Source: Juglans regia
Taxonomy: Eukaryota > Streptophyta > Magnoliopsida > Fagales > Juglandaceae
Assembly: GCF_001411555.2 (NCBI RefSeq)
Contig: NC_049906.1
Span: 748,781 to 812,780, forward strand
DNA length: 64,000 bases
Direction: 5' to 3'
In this document: in pieces, positions 50,714 through 63,355 of the stretch
Layout: each line of letters begins with the position of its first letter
Position numbering within the stretch: the first letter of the stretch is position 1
The notes under the pieces: model-generated
The model's database searches: none
What the model saw: the letters and a program-made list of their open reading frames with translations, nothing else
What the model was told of the DNA's origin: nothing
Program-made: the position numbers and the translations under genes

Positions 50714-51096
50714 TAGGCCTTATTTGAAAATAAATCTTATTATATAATTTTAATATCATCTTATCTTATTTTATTTCATCTCATCTCATCTTCTTCTTAC
50801 ACATAATTCCAATATAAATATTTTTAAATTAATCATTACAATTTTCTCAAACTTTTAAACAAAAAATACAAAACAATTCAAAATTTTCAAATCTCTAAAC
50901 AAAAATAATATTTTAAAACTATATTCTAACGATATTTTAACTTTATAATATTTTTTGTTCAACTTTTTCTCTCTCATTTCCCAAAAACTAAAAAATATAT
51001 AGTACTCAACTCAAATTATCTCATTTTTATTTACAAACTATTTTACTATATTATTCATAAAATTTCCATCTCATTTTGCTCCTCAAATAAGCCCTA
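50714..51096. mobile_element. MITE-like repeat, unit copy 3
   Basis: Counterpart of 36483-36865, essentially identical including the 23-base deletion. Confidence 0.65.
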
Positions 51097-51558
51097 AAAG
51101 GCAAAGATCATCCATTGAGGCAGCGATACGAGAGAAAGAGGCGGTGCCGATCATCATCATTATATCTTCAACACATTATTAAGATTTGGAAAATGCTACT
51201 TTGACACCTCTTATATTTTATTTTTTTTTAATATTTTTTTTACTTAATAGTTAAGGAATTAACTATGAGTGTATTGATATTTTTTTATATTTTAAAAAAT
51301 AATAAAAATTGAGAATAAAAAAATTGAAAAAAACTAAAAGATGAATTTGTGCTAAGCGGCACGCCCATCGATCAATGCTGGCCAGCAGCCTAGCACTACT
51401 CTTAAGATTTTGATCCTTCCAAATCAAGCCCTTCAACAAATGAAATACAAGTGTACGTACGTACGTAAGTACTTATGACGTACTATGAAATAAAATCAAA
51501 TGAATTTTCTGGAGCAAAAAAGAGAGAAAATATTGGGGGCAAGAAAATCTCTCGTTCA

Positions 51559-51680
51559 TTAATCCAGACGACATGTGGGACAGGTATTGGACATGTCAAG
51601 CAACCAGGGGAGTATACAAGAAGGATGATAAATGTGAGAGCATTCCATCTGCAGAAGCTTAGCCCCAACCGATGACGAAA
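51559..51680 (-). pseudogene. RING-H2 paralogue, C-terminal remnant, unit copy 3
   Basis: Same sequence as copy 2, with the CPTC pair and the same junction to the truncated copia LTR at about 51681. Confidence 0.75.
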
Positions 51681-54068
51681 TGATAAATATATATCAAACG
51701 ACACTGGAAACCCTAGTCTGACAAAATTGCATACTTCGCTTGAGCGAACAACCAAATCAACATTGGCTCGAGTAGGGTGTCGAGCGAATACTAGAGTTTG
51801 TGTCTCGCTCGAGCTCACTGTCGAGCGGTCTCGAGTGAACTCTCTGACTTGCATCTGCTCGAGCTCACTGTCGAGTAGTCTTGAGCGAACTCTTTGACTT
51901 GCATTTGGTCCAGCAATACTCCACAATACTCACTGTGGACCAGACTCCACAGTACTAAACAATTCTCTCATTTGGAGACTGGTACACCCTCTGCCTCAAA
52001 CATGATATCCTCCACATGCTAGCCACTGTTTCCAGCCACGCTCTATCATCTCTGCAACTCACAGCTCCCATCTTCAAGCTAGAAGACGCACTGAAGTCTT
52101 CCATGTACATCGCTCTTAGTCAGCATTGGGCGACTCACAACTCCCACTGCACTAGGAGTATTCGGTCTCGAACCGATCTTGGATACCTTAGCCAATTTTC
52201 ACAGGCTTTCATGAGGAATAACAAAGCTTACTCTCTTTGGCTTCCTCACATGTTTTACGCAATCAAACCTGCCTTTTTGCACTCTTGTATTTTCCTACAC
52301 ATAATTGGATCCTGATGTTAAATATAAAGAATTAGATCTCTTACCATGCGCTAGAACCAGCGCACCCTTGGTGATCTTCCAAGCTCCAACAGAGAACGTT
52401 ATGGCAAAACCGTTGTCATCAAGTTGTCCCACAGAGATCAGATTTTTCTTCAAATCTAAAACATGTCTGACTTACTGTAAAGTCCACACGCTCCTATTTG
52501 GAAGTGCGATGTACACATCACCCACTCCCACTACAACCAATGTCTCTCCATCAGCTGCATACATCTTCACAAAATCACTAGCAACCTAATTCTGCGTGAT
52601 TTCACGATGTAAGATACTATGGAATGAAGACCCTAAATCCAACACCCAATCATCAATCGGACTGTACACTGCAAGAAGTAAAGCATCATGAATTTCTTCT
52701 GTCACTACGTTCACAACATCATCCTCAACACTTTCTTGATTCATGCAGTTTCTTTTCATGTGGCTCGACTTGCCACAACTCCAGCACCTGATCTATTGCC
52801 TAGATCTCGTCTTGCTCTTTCATCTGCTCTTGAAGTTTGACCTGTCATGTCCTCTGTCCCTATTATCAAGAATTAAGGCCGATTCAAAACCTGAGGACTC
52901 ACCCGAGTCTCTCATACGCTCCTCTTCAACAAGTACCATGTCACGTATGTCGTCGTAGTTCAGTTTCGTCTTGTCGGTTGAACTACTCACAACCATTCTC
53001 ATTGCCTCTCAACTATTTGTCAACGATGTCAACAAAATCAACGCTCTGATCTCATTGTCAAACTCAATCTCTACAAAAAATAGATGACTTGTGATTGTAT
53101 TGAATTGATTTAAGTGTTGGGCAACAGACATACCTTCCGACATCTTTAGATTGAACAATTTTTTCATCAAGTGCACCTTACTGTTTGCAAACGGTTTTTC
53201 ATACATACCTGATAAAGTCGCCATGAGATCCATCGTGGTTCTCTCCTTACTGACACTGTGTGCCACTGTTTTGGACAAGGTTAGCCGAACAAGACGTAGA
53301 ACCTGTTGATCTAACAGGGTCCACTTAGCATCATCCATGTTCTTCGGCTTCTTTCCCAACAATGGAAGATGGAGGCTCTTCCCATAGAGATAGTCATCGA
53401 TCTGCATCTTCCAGTACCCAAAATCAGTGCTGTCAAACTTCTCGATCCCGGGTACGTTCACTTTATCCTCCAGCCATCATTCTCCTTCAGATCCGACCTT
53501 AGCTCTTGATACCAGTTTTTGTGAAATGTTATGCAAACACATACACATAACAATGGCAAATAAAGTAAAAGCAATCACGATCAAGCACACAACTCACAAT
53601 ATACGTGGTTCGGCCAATTGCCTATGTCCACAGAGCTGCATAAATCTTATTAACAGAAGATTACAATAACTTAATCTCAACTCACACTCTCTAGGACTTT
53701 TTGTTCACTCGCAAAATATGCACTCTTGACAATTGTTCTCTCTCAGTTATTTGGCTGAAGGGTCGTACAAAATATGACAAACTTGATAAATATATATCAA
53801 ACGGTGCTGAAAATCCTAATTTGGCAAAACTGCGTACTTCGCTCGAATGGCATGCCAAGCGCGCCTCGAGCGAACGGCTAAATCAATATTGGCTCAAGTG
53901 GAGTCGAGCGAACACTAGAATTTGTGTCTCATTTGAGCTCATTGTCGAGCGGTCTCGAGTGAACTCTATGACTTGCATCTACTCGAGCTCACTATCGAGC
54001 AATCTTGAGCAAACTCTCTAATTTGCCTCCGCTCTAGCGATGTGGACCAGACTCCACAATACTCAACA
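51681..54068 (-). mobile_element. truncated copia retrotransposon, unit copy 3
   Basis: Counterpart of the copy 2 element with very few differences. 5' LTR 54068-53520, gag 53461-53009, zinc knuckle near 52775, 3' LTR fragment 51961-51681. Confidence 0.85.
53520..54068 (-). repeat. 5' LTR of truncated copia, unit copy 3
   Basis: Same length and ends as copies 1 and 2, nearly identical to copy 2. Confidence 0.75.
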
Positions 54069-55931
54069 AAAACACATGCCTCGTTTTCATCATGTCTAGA
54101 TCGAACCTCCGGTAGTAGTAGGAGTAGTATTAGCATTGATTTTAGGACCAAAACGTTCACGAGTTCAAAGATGAAACCAAGCAGGACGAAAAGTAACTGA
54201 GAGATCCAAAAATGAATGAAGTTGATATATGAAAGGAACATTCTTATTGCAGTCCCCATCGAGGACTGCATTGCAAGCTTAATGAAACGCAGTGTTTCAT
54301 TATTAAATGAAACTCTGCGTTTCAATAGAGGGAAATTTGGTCTTCGAAAACCCACGATGAAACATCCCCCAGATGAAATTGAAATGCCCCCACGTATGAA
54401 ATCGCCCCCCCTCGCCCCATCGCCGTCGCCCAAATATCTTTCTGTTGTTTGAAGCATGGTCAACCAAATGTCTTAGCTTTCAATATTTAGCTGTCGCGAA
54501 TTATTTATCATGTTGGAATTATCTGTGCTATTAATGTTGCTCCTCTCACTGGAGGTTACCATGTCCAGGTATACATTGCTCCTGGTTTTACAACTAATGG
54601 TCTAATTTAAATCCAATTTTTCAAGTTTCATGAAGACGCAGCAGTCCATGTAAAAATAAGAGGTGTTAATGCTAGCCGCAGACCCTTCCTTTGCTAGTTG
54701 CCCAAGCTTGTTGATAACGGCTATAACTATGATGTTAACTATCAAGAGCATTGAAAATAGCACTTAGTCTGGGTTTCCTTGAGTCTTGAGCCCTATGCTG
54801 TAGTTGCAATAGTAGTTGCAATATTTTGGGAATCAATAAAGTAATTCAGAGAAAACAACGATGCTGGAGGAGATTGAGTTGTAGGCCGCATGCGGCAGAG
54901 AAAACAAAAATTTGCAATTTGTTTTAGCTTTAGGTTGTAAAAGAAATAGGGATAATATAGTCAATTCAAGCCTATAAATGGGGAAAATTTGATCATTTCA
55001 TACACTGCAATACAATCCTCTAAAAAAAAAGGATTGTATATAGGCACTGCTCTATATGAAAACGCATATGCATGTACGAACGTGTGTACTATATATATTG
55101 GTCTCACCGACTCACTGAGTCACTGCTTTAAGTACGTTGATTCCCTTCGTTGTACAGTAACCGACTTGATCATCCGGATCGTCGGATTTCGGGTCTAAAC
55201 CATTGATACAGTTCTTGACCCATGTTAATTTTGTGTTTTTTATTTACTTTTTCTTTCAAATATAATCTACGAGTCCACCAATTAATTAAGGTATTGATAT
55301 AATTACCTATTTTTATCGTTATATATATTTTTATTGATATCATTATGCATGGCCACGTTATAATATCAATATTATAGCAATTGATGTATTATATATAATT
55401 GAAGTATATATATTTTTATCGTTATATATTTTTTATTGCTATCATTATGGATTCCAAAAAGAATTTGGACCGATAAGTTTTTTTTTTTGAAACATGGACC
55501 GATAAGTTAAACTATATGGAGATCAACGTCAGATGATCTACCTTATAACAAAATAATCTTTATAATATTACGTAGTATTATAAGTAGACGCCGCGTAATC
55601 CCTTTGAAAAATAGTGAAATTTATCATTAAAAAATTAAATTTTTTTTTATGTGGATCTCATATTTTATTTACTTTTTTTTAAATAATTACGCGACGGTTG
55701 CCCAATTCACTACTGTAAATATCTTTTTTCGGAAATTAAACAAGAAACAGAACTACCCATGGCGCCACGCATAAAAGATCAAAACTCCTCCTCAAAATTT
55801 TCTATTAATTAAACAGAAGCAATATTTCTGGATCAAAGACTTGATAACAAGATTGAATGTACATTAAGACTCATGAATGGATCAAAGTTTCTGAAGTAAT
55901 TAAAAGGGAGAAAAGAAAAAAAAGTGAGTGA
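54069..55931. other. spacer in unit copy 3 between copia remnant and RING-H2 gene
   Basis: Counterpart of 25626-27486 with the hairpin at 54284-54323. Confidence 0.45.
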
Positions 55932-56672
55932 TCAATCCACTTGGCGACGGCATGTTGGACATGTTTTCGACTTCTGCAGCCAGGGCAATATACAAGCACG
56001 ATGATAAACATGTGAGCAATCCATGCGAAGAAGCTGATCTTTTGCCCCATTCGAAGATGCAAACTCCTCCAAACATATGCTGCACGTTCCCAACTCCTGA
56101 TCGCTCTTGCTCGCAACAAAGCTCCCCTTCTCCATCAATCTGACGATCGCACTTCTTGATGCGCCTCCATTGGGTGCCAAATCCCCATCATCATCATTAA
56201 CGGTGGCTTCCCAAAACGAACCTATTTCGCTCAAGTACGTTATAGGAGTAGAGAGTCTGATGATCTCCTCGTGAAATATCTCGTGGAAGAAATTCAACTC
56301 GACCGTCATCAAATACCCCTTGAACCGGGAGGCTGCCTGATGCTGCAACGCGAATGACGAGATATTCTCGGCCACGGTCGCGCGGACTGGTGCGTTTTCG
56401 AAGTTGAGCCGTGAAGAGAGCTTGGAGTTAAGGTAGGCTCGGTGCCATTCCGGGCTTGAGACCACCTGGGGAGGAACTCGGATGAAAAGCGAAGGTATCA
56501 TATGGTAGCTGTAGTTATCATTGATTGGGATGTAGACGCCGTTGGGGGTCCGCACGTGTTCTCGGCGACTACTGACGTAGCGAATTTCGAGGTTGCCCCA
56601 GCCGTTCACCTCTCTTGCCGTCATTTGCAGAGTCACACCAGAGGATTCGGAAGCCACTGCTTGGGAAGCCAT
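55932..56672 (-). CDS. RING-H2 zinc-finger protein (putative E3 ubiquitin ligase), unit copy 3
   Basis: Third copy of the same 246-residue protein. One substitution is visible relative to copies 1 and 2: Pro to Leu in EEIIRPSTPITYL (about residue 142), outside the RING finger. The eight metal ligands are intact. A hAT-like insertion lies about 370 bases upstream of the ATG (57045-57795) and might alter its promoter. Confidence 0.85.
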   Translation of the reverse strand: MASQAVASESSGVTLQMTAREVNGWGNLEIRYVSSRREHVRTPNGVYIPINDNYSYHMIPSLFIRVPPQVVSSPEWHRAYLNSKLSSRLNFENAPVRATVAENISSFALQHQAASRFKGYLMTVELNFFHEIFHEEIIRLSTPITYLSEIGSFWEATVNDDDGDLAPNGGASRSAIVRLMEKGSFVASKSDQELGTCSICLEEFASSNGAKDQLLRMDCSHVYHRACILPWLQKSKTCPTCRRQVD

Positions 56673-57044
56673 GGATTCGGTTCGTTCAATACCGGAAAAA
56701 CGAGAACTCAAAGATCGAATGAAGGATCAGAGGCAATAATCTTTGCCGCCAAATGAAAAAAATGTATACGTACGTGAGAATTATGAGATCGGATCATCGC
56801 ATATATATAGCATTAGAGCAACCGACTACTGCTAGGTTTCCTAAACCTAATTGCTCTTGTTCGTGTATATCCATCCGACATGCAACGCGCGACCTCCCGC
56901 GCGCGGCTTCAATTTTTATTCATTCATTTATTTATTTTCCTTAATGTATTATTATTAATTATGCAAACCAATAAATATAAATTATATAACTCATCTCTAA
57001 TCTCTTGTAACCGAATAAAAGATAGAGAAATTGTTTACGATAAT

Positions 57045-57795
57045 TAGGGCTGCAAACGGGCCGGTCCGGTCCGGTCCGGTCCGGTCCGGCGATGGACCGA
57101 AAATTTTCGGTCCATTATTTTTCCGGACCGGACCGGACCGAACACCCAAAGGGACCGGACCGGACCGATAGCTATCGGTCCGGTCCGGTCCGGTCCGGTC
57201 CAGTCGGTCCGCCCTCTTTTTTTTTTTTTTTTAATAATTAATAAAAAAATTTATTTAAAATACTAAATTAAACTAAGTGACTTATTAATGTGGATTATGT
57301 AACAAACTCAATAAAAAAATATTTTATATGGTCAATGATAATAAATTAGATGAAAATTATATTATTAATTTATATAATTACTATATAATTAACTAATTGA
57401 TATTATATATTTATTAATTCATAGAATATTAACAAGTGTTAATAGTATATTTAAAATTTTATATTATTAATAGTGATAGGTTAAATGAAGATATATATAA
57501 AATATTGTTAATTTATAGAATATTAACAAGTATTAATAATATATTTAAAAATTTATATTGTTAATTGTACAATTATTATATATAAAATATATATAAAAAA
57601 TATATTTTTTTTTAATTTTTCATTCGGTCCGGTCCGGTCCGAAAAAACTGTGGACCGTGGACCGGACCGAATGATTTCGGTCCTCTAAAATATGGACCGG
57701 ACCGGACCGGTCTAAGTCTCGGTCCGGTCCGGTCCGGACCGAAACGGTCGGTCCGGTCGGTCCGTTCGGTCCGACCGGACCGTTAATCACCCCTA
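57045..57795. mobile_element. hAT-like non-autonomous element, private to unit copy 3
   Basis: 751 bp from TAGGGCTG to CACCCCTA, with short imperfect inverted ends (TAGGGCTG and TAGGGGTG). It is flanked by a perfect 8-bp duplication ACGATAAT (57037-57044 and 57796-57803). Copies 1 and 2 carry a single ACGATAAT at the same place. The 8-bp duplication is the hallmark of hAT elements. Both arms consist of GGTCC/GGACC repeats in opposite orientations that could fold into long hairpins; the middle is AT-rich. No transposase. Confidence 0.88.
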
Positions 57796-58693
57796 ACGAT
57801 AATAATTCCATGAGTAATAGTTTGTTAAAAAAGTAATTTTTTCTATATTTTATATTTTATATTTTATAGTAATGTTAGATGCAATTTTAAAATATGCAAG
57901 TTTCAACTCTTTTTTATTTATCCACTGTTTTCAAAAGGAATGCGTAGATCTTGCACAGCCCAAGACTGCAGATTATATTATTTATTTATATTTTTATGGT
58001 AGGATCCACTGTTTTACAAAATGACTGTATGAGACTTGCATATATTTGATATATCCATTTTTTTTCAAATGGAGTGTACAGAGCTTGCACAACCTATGAT
58101 CACAAATATCATTTTTCTATAATTTTTAGAAAAATTCTACTTAGCAGGCCTATACTACTCATCTACTTTTATTTTTTATCTTTTTATTTTTACCTCAGCA
58201 AGTGTGTGGTATAAAGCTACTGAGTATAACAACTCTACTTTTTATGGTGGGAACCACTATTTTGCAAAAAGATTGTGTAAAATTTGTATATTTAAAACTT
58301 GTACAAATCATTACTTACACATATGTGCTCATGCTCGCGTAATATTTTTTATCTCTGTATTTCTTTATTTTAGTAAATATTATCACCAATTATCCCTTGA
58401 TATAATTTTTTTTCAAATTAAAGCAATATTCTAAGATTATCCCTTTTAGTTTAAAGGGATAAAATACTCTAGGATTGAAAGTTTTAGATGGCTCTAAATT
58501 ATACCAATTACCAAACTCACAACGTACATTTTGCTTTCTGTACGTACGTATTTGTAACGATGACTCAAAATTTCCCTCAATAAGATACAAAATTGAATTT
58601 TGAGTTTTAATATTTACTGTCTCTGATATAAATAAGTTTATTTATTCTAAATTAAGAGCAAAAATAATGAAAATCATATCCAAACCTCTTAGT

Positions 58694-58898
58694 CTTCATT
58701 TGTTTTTGTAGATGAGTTGAGATAAGTTGAGATTTAAATTAAAAAGTTGAATAAAATATTGTTAGAAGATATTTTTTAATATTATTTTTACTTTGAAATT
58801 TGAAAAAGTTGAATTGTTGAATTTATTTTATATTAGAAGTTGAAAAAATTGTAATGATTAGATGAAATAAGATGAGATTTTTTTGAAAATAAATGAGG
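58694..58898. mobile_element. short MITE-like repeat, unit copy 3
   Basis: Counterpart of 43704-43908, sharing its extra GAATTGTT-type duplication. Confidence 0.5.
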
Positions 58899-59549
58899 TT
58901 TTAGTGGTTCTTCAACAGTAAGGAAGAAGATATAATATTAAAAGAAAAATGAAAAACTACGGAAAAAAAAGAAAAGAAAAGAAAAGGAGGTGGAGCCTAA
59001 ACGCACAGCTTAGGAAATTACAGAGACGCTCCTTTGTAGATGCCCACAGAATCTGAACGCCCTCTGCACCTTCTCCCACATATAAAATGAAGTCCACTTT
59101 CTTAGATCCCTCATTACAGCCTCCCATGAATCAACACCAACTCTATCATCACGGCACTGTATTGAACATACACCACCACACAGACTGACATACCGAGAGA
59201 GGAAGAGGTGTGTTGCTCATATCTCAATTAGTTCCTTCACGTTTCACTCTTCTTAAGCACTTTATAGCTTCCTTCCCATTGTATGATTCAGAACCTTTTG
59301 CAAATTCTTTCAGCTCATACATATTAATCTTTGCCCCGATCCTATGCAATCATCCGCTCCCTTATTCATTTAATTGACTTTTTTTGGGTATTCATATATT
59401 TGAGTTATGGATGTAACTTTCAATAATTTTGTCATTCGAAGTTCTTGTCTTTTTTCTTCAATAGCAAAAAATTTCAGGAAAATACTTATTTCTTAATGTG
59501 GGTTTCTGTTCTTCTTTAATTTTGGAGTGCTGGGAGCAAGATACACTAC

Positions 59550-60010
59550 AAGAAAAATGGCCTTTTCTAGCGCTCAAAATGGCCACAAATACCCTTCAGA
59601 ATCGCTACATTTGATCATTTGTGGCGATTTATAAATCGCTGCAGGTTCGCCACAATCCTAAAGTCATTTTTTATCAATTGCGGCGATTGGAAAAAATAGT
59701 TAGAAAATTGACGATTTCCGGCGATTTTAGTCTGTCGGAAATGTTCAAGAAATCGACAGAAATGGCCTTTCGATTTACCTTTAAAATCGCTGAAAACAAC
59801 TATTTCTGGCGATATATCGCCACAAAAACTTAATTAATCGCCGCAAATAACTTATTATTTTCTCAACGATTTAAAATTATCGCCATTAGGAAATATTTCC
59901 AGCGGGTAAGTTTCGCCGCAAAAAAGTTTTTGTGGCGATTTTGTGTCGCCGCAAATAAATATCTGCTATGAAAAAATTATTTCCGGCGGTCGAAACTCGC
60001 CGCAAAAGAT
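59550..60010. repeat. left sub-terminal repeats of the CACTA element
   Basis: Repeated short words such as GGCGATTT, AAATCGC and CGCCGCAAA occur in both orientations. They match the right-hand cluster at 63030-63355. The DNA between this cluster and the captured exons (60011-60691) shows no gene. Confidence 0.75.
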
Positions 60011-60691
60011 GTTTCACAAAATAAAAAAAAAAAAATTGCACAAAACAATATAGATATGCAGTCTACACATGTAATTACCTAAGACTGATCCCAAACAGAT
60101 ATTTGGCATTACTGTAATGTGAAATGGCTTGTCAATGACCCATCTACTTAAATTTTATGCATCTATGAGACATCGACAGAAATGGAGAGACAGCAGCATG
60201 ATAGAAACTCGATAAGTGTCGCCGCAAAATCTAATCATGTTAATATGCAGCATGACCATGACTATAATTAATGACAAAGAGAGGAGGAGAGGGCCACTAA
60301 TCATGATTATTAATGCCAAAAAGTGTGGTCAATGAAGACAAGATCATTCATGTCTTCAGGATTGGGAGCAGTGAAGGGGTGATGCAAGGCCTGTAGAATT
60401 ATAATATTATGCATACATATACAGATGTAGAGAACAAAAGAAACTCAATGCATCCAACAAAAATGCTATCCTAACATTCTACAACCAAAATTGAAAATTA
60501 AACTGATCTATTATACCGAAAATAAATGTTCAAAAGCTACCAAATTTCATATGCTAATATTTGATAATAAGCCCATAGTTATCTTGACAGCATGCCACCT
60601 TGAATCAATTTACAAGTTACATATACTAGACAAGCTAATGGAAATGTCAATATGCTTGTTTGGGATGCTTAATACCAACAATGATAAGTAC

Positions 60692-62291
60692 CTGCTCTTG
60701 CACTCCCTCAAATTTACAATTACGAGCAAGCATGACCAAAGCATGTACACCGCCTGCCACTGCAACCTCCATGCTACACTTGTCATCGGCTGCCAAATTT
60801 GCTAATGCACCAGCTGCTCGTTCCTGAAAACACATAAAAGTCAACAAAGCCACTACTGAATTAAGGTGCAACAGCAACTTCTAACTATATGCAAGTGAAA
60901 ATCAAGAATGACATAAAAGACTTGAGCCTAAGAAAAAAGAATGCATGACAATACAGAAACATACCAGGACTCCGTCTCCACCAGTGGACCATTTGAATAT
61001 AAGATCAACTAAGGCCTTTACTCCTCCAGCTTCAGCGATGGCACCCTAACCGGGAATCCTCACATACTCAGCATTAGAAATTAATAGTATATCCCTTACC
61101 AAGAGAATAAGTTCCAAAACATCAAACCTTGTGCTCTTCTTCGACAGAAAGATTCCACAATCCTCCAGCAGCTTCTTCAGCAACCAGCCTATTCATAGAT
61201 CTTGCCAAACCAGCAAGAATATTGATTCCTCCTTTTTCAGCAACAGCTTTTGCAACATTGGTATTCACAGACAAGTTTGCTATAGCCTATGGTAAAAATA
61301 TTAAGGAAAATAATTAACCAAATCCCACAATTAAACCTATGTGCTCAAACTATACCAAAATCGTGATGATAATCTCCGTATATTATGAATGCATGACACG
61401 CATTGTATCCAGGGCATATCATTAGAATCTACCCAATCTATCTATTTAGATCAGAACTAATTTAAACTCATTAAAAAGCAGATGGCTCATAATTGCATCA
61501 ATAAATTTACCTTTGCAGCCTCTGATTGAATACCTTCCCGCCATGATTTTGCTAGGTCTAAAAGGAGGCGTATGCCTCCATCTCGCATAACTGCTTCAGC
61601 CCGTCCACGATCTACATTGGCACTTTCATCGTCAATGACAACAAACGTTGCAAGTCCTGTAGCTGCCCTTTCTTGAACATCCTCTTGTGAGCTCTGCATT
61701 AAACTGAGAAGCAGTGCTGCACCCTGCTTGAGCCAGAAATTATCCAAACCCTGTTGATTGCTCTCGGCAATGCACAAAAGTGTATGGGAAAGGATCCACT
61801 CAACCCAAATCATGATTTCATCCAAGTTTTTGTCCTTATTCTTTAAATTCCTCCAATCCAAAAACACAATTTTCCCTTTGTTTGTAGCATCGAGAAATAA
61901 CAAATCTATTCCTTTGAAAATATCAGTAAAAAGGGCAAGTATCAACTTACCTTTATTTTTATTAATAGGAAAACTAGCAGATTCTTCGAGAACAGGACAA
62001 TTCAAGGCACACAAAACCCTCAAGCTCCCCGATGAGGATAACAATCTTGAAACAGCATTTGGACCAATGTTAGTTCTTGAAACATCTAACCCAGCCAAGT
62101 TAGGCAACTCATGCCAGAGATCAGAAACCATACCCCACTTCATATTTGAGGTCCCAGAAACTGACAGGAAACGAACTGACTCTACATTTCCCAAAGCCAT
62201 CTCATCTACATTGAGACAGTCAATGAACCCAACATCAGTCAAATTGTGACAATGCTTTGCCAAGGCATTAATGGCATCACCATGAACATCC
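60692..62291 (-). pseudogene. captured ARABIDILLO-type F-box/armadillo gene fragment
   Basis: Four exons on the minus strand with GT-AG sites: 62291-61511, 61286-61128, 61045-60965 and 60823-60692. They encode the end of the leucine-rich repeat part (INALAKHCHNLTDVGFIDC, SVRFLSVSGTSNMKWG), the linker (LDEIMIWVEWILSHTLL) and consecutive armadillo repeats (SQEDVQERAATGLATF, GGIRLLLDLAKSWREG, NVAKAVAEKGGINILAGLA, VKALVDLIFKW, ERAAGALANLAADDKCSMEV, GGVHALVMLARNCKFEGVQEQ). This wording matches plant ARABIDILLO proteins, which promote lateral root development. The F-box and the last armadillo repeats are missing. All exons are still open. It is a copy inside a transposon, not the source gene. Confidence 0.85.
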
Positions 62292-62432
62292 CTAATATTC
62301 TTTCAAGTTTTGCAGGCTTCTCTCCACTAGTATTAAGTAGTCGAAGAATCAATTTAACTCCTGCAGCTCATAGTTTTTTCTTCATTGAAAACCATCTCCT
62401 TTATTACTGAAATTTATAGAGATATTTCTAAC

Positions 62433-62513
62433 CTGAAATGATTCATACAGTGTGGGAAGAAAAGGATGATCTAACATGTCAAGGATTTGTCCCTCTGCAC
62501 AAGCTCTATGCAC
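62433..62513 (-). pseudogene. captured exon of an AGC-type protein kinase (phototropin-like)
   Basis: An 81-base exon with intact AG and GT borders encodes 27 residues, HRACAEGQILDMLDHPFLPTLY within it. This is the alphaC-to-beta4 region of plant AGC VIII kinases, closest in my memory to phototropins. It lies upstream of the ARABIDILLO exons on the same strand. No other kinase exon was found. Confidence 0.72.
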
Positions 62514-62639
62514 CTGTGGAACATGTGAGATCACAACCCAAACTCCCAACATGCAAACCCACAACATATAAGCAAATAACATACAAAATAAAAAAATCGA
62601 AAAAACTACACATCAAAAATCGAAAAAACTACACATCAA

Positions 62640-62985
62640 AGAATCAAAGAACAGAGCAAGGGAGAGAGGGAGGGCCTCGGGCTGCTCGGCTAGGCGTGGA
62701 GGAGAAGGGGGCTCCGACGGAGGACTGTCGACGGCGCCGAGGTGTGGGTGGTGGTGAACGGCGCCTCCAGCGGCGGCTATATAGAGAAATCCGAGAGAGA
62801 GAGGTGAGGCTAGATTTGGGGAAAAGGCAAGAGATTGGCGCCGGGGCTGGGGGAAAAGGAGGGGTTGGCTGTCGAGGAGAGGTGGCGGTGGCGTGGTGGG
62901 GTCGTCGGTGACGGCTGTACGTGGCGGAGGCTTGAAGGAGAAGAATGTGGGCAGAGGGGGGCGGGGAGAGTTCGGCGAGGGAAAC
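62640..62985. other. GC-rich block inside the CACTA element
   Basis: This stretch is much richer in G and C than anything around it and has open frames on both strands, none starting with a convincing ATG. On the minus strand it lies just upstream of the kinase exon. It may be a third captured piece, for example a first exon or 5' UTR. I cannot identify a source. Confidence 0.4.
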
Positions 62986-63029
62986 AAATGAGGGAAAAAC
63001 CTAATCTGCTGATTTTAAATTTTATGTGC

Positions 63030-63355
63030 TTTTTCCAGCGATTTTTATTCGCCGATAATAAGTTTTAATTGCAGTATATTTTATTACGACGACAATTTTC
63101 GTCGCAAAAGTCATTAATTACAGCGATTTTATATTTCGACGGAAAATTAACACGCTACAGTGCAAAATTTTTTGTTGCGGCGAAAAAAGTAGCCGCTAAA
63201 GATGGAAAAATCGCTGCAAAAAGTCAAGCCAAAATTATATTTCTCCATTTCCCAACTTCGCATAGGAAATTGAGCGGCGACTTTAAAATCGCCGGAAATA
63301 ACATTTATTTGCAGCGATTTTTTTTGTGACGATTTTAAAATCGCTGGAAAAGGCC
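63030..63355. repeat. right sub-terminal repeats of the CACTA element
   Basis: Same vocabulary as 59550-60010 (GCGATTTTAAAATCGC, GTCGCAAAA), ending at TTTCTTGTAGTG. Confidence 0.75.

Larger units (their letters stand above)
56673..59543. other. spacer in unit copy 3 between RING-H2 gene and CACTA element
   Basis: Counterpart of 28228-30367, carrying the 751-bp hAT-like insertion (57045-57795), the MITE (58694-58898) and the leader-like segment near 59081-59210. It ends at the CACTA insertion. Confidence 0.5.
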
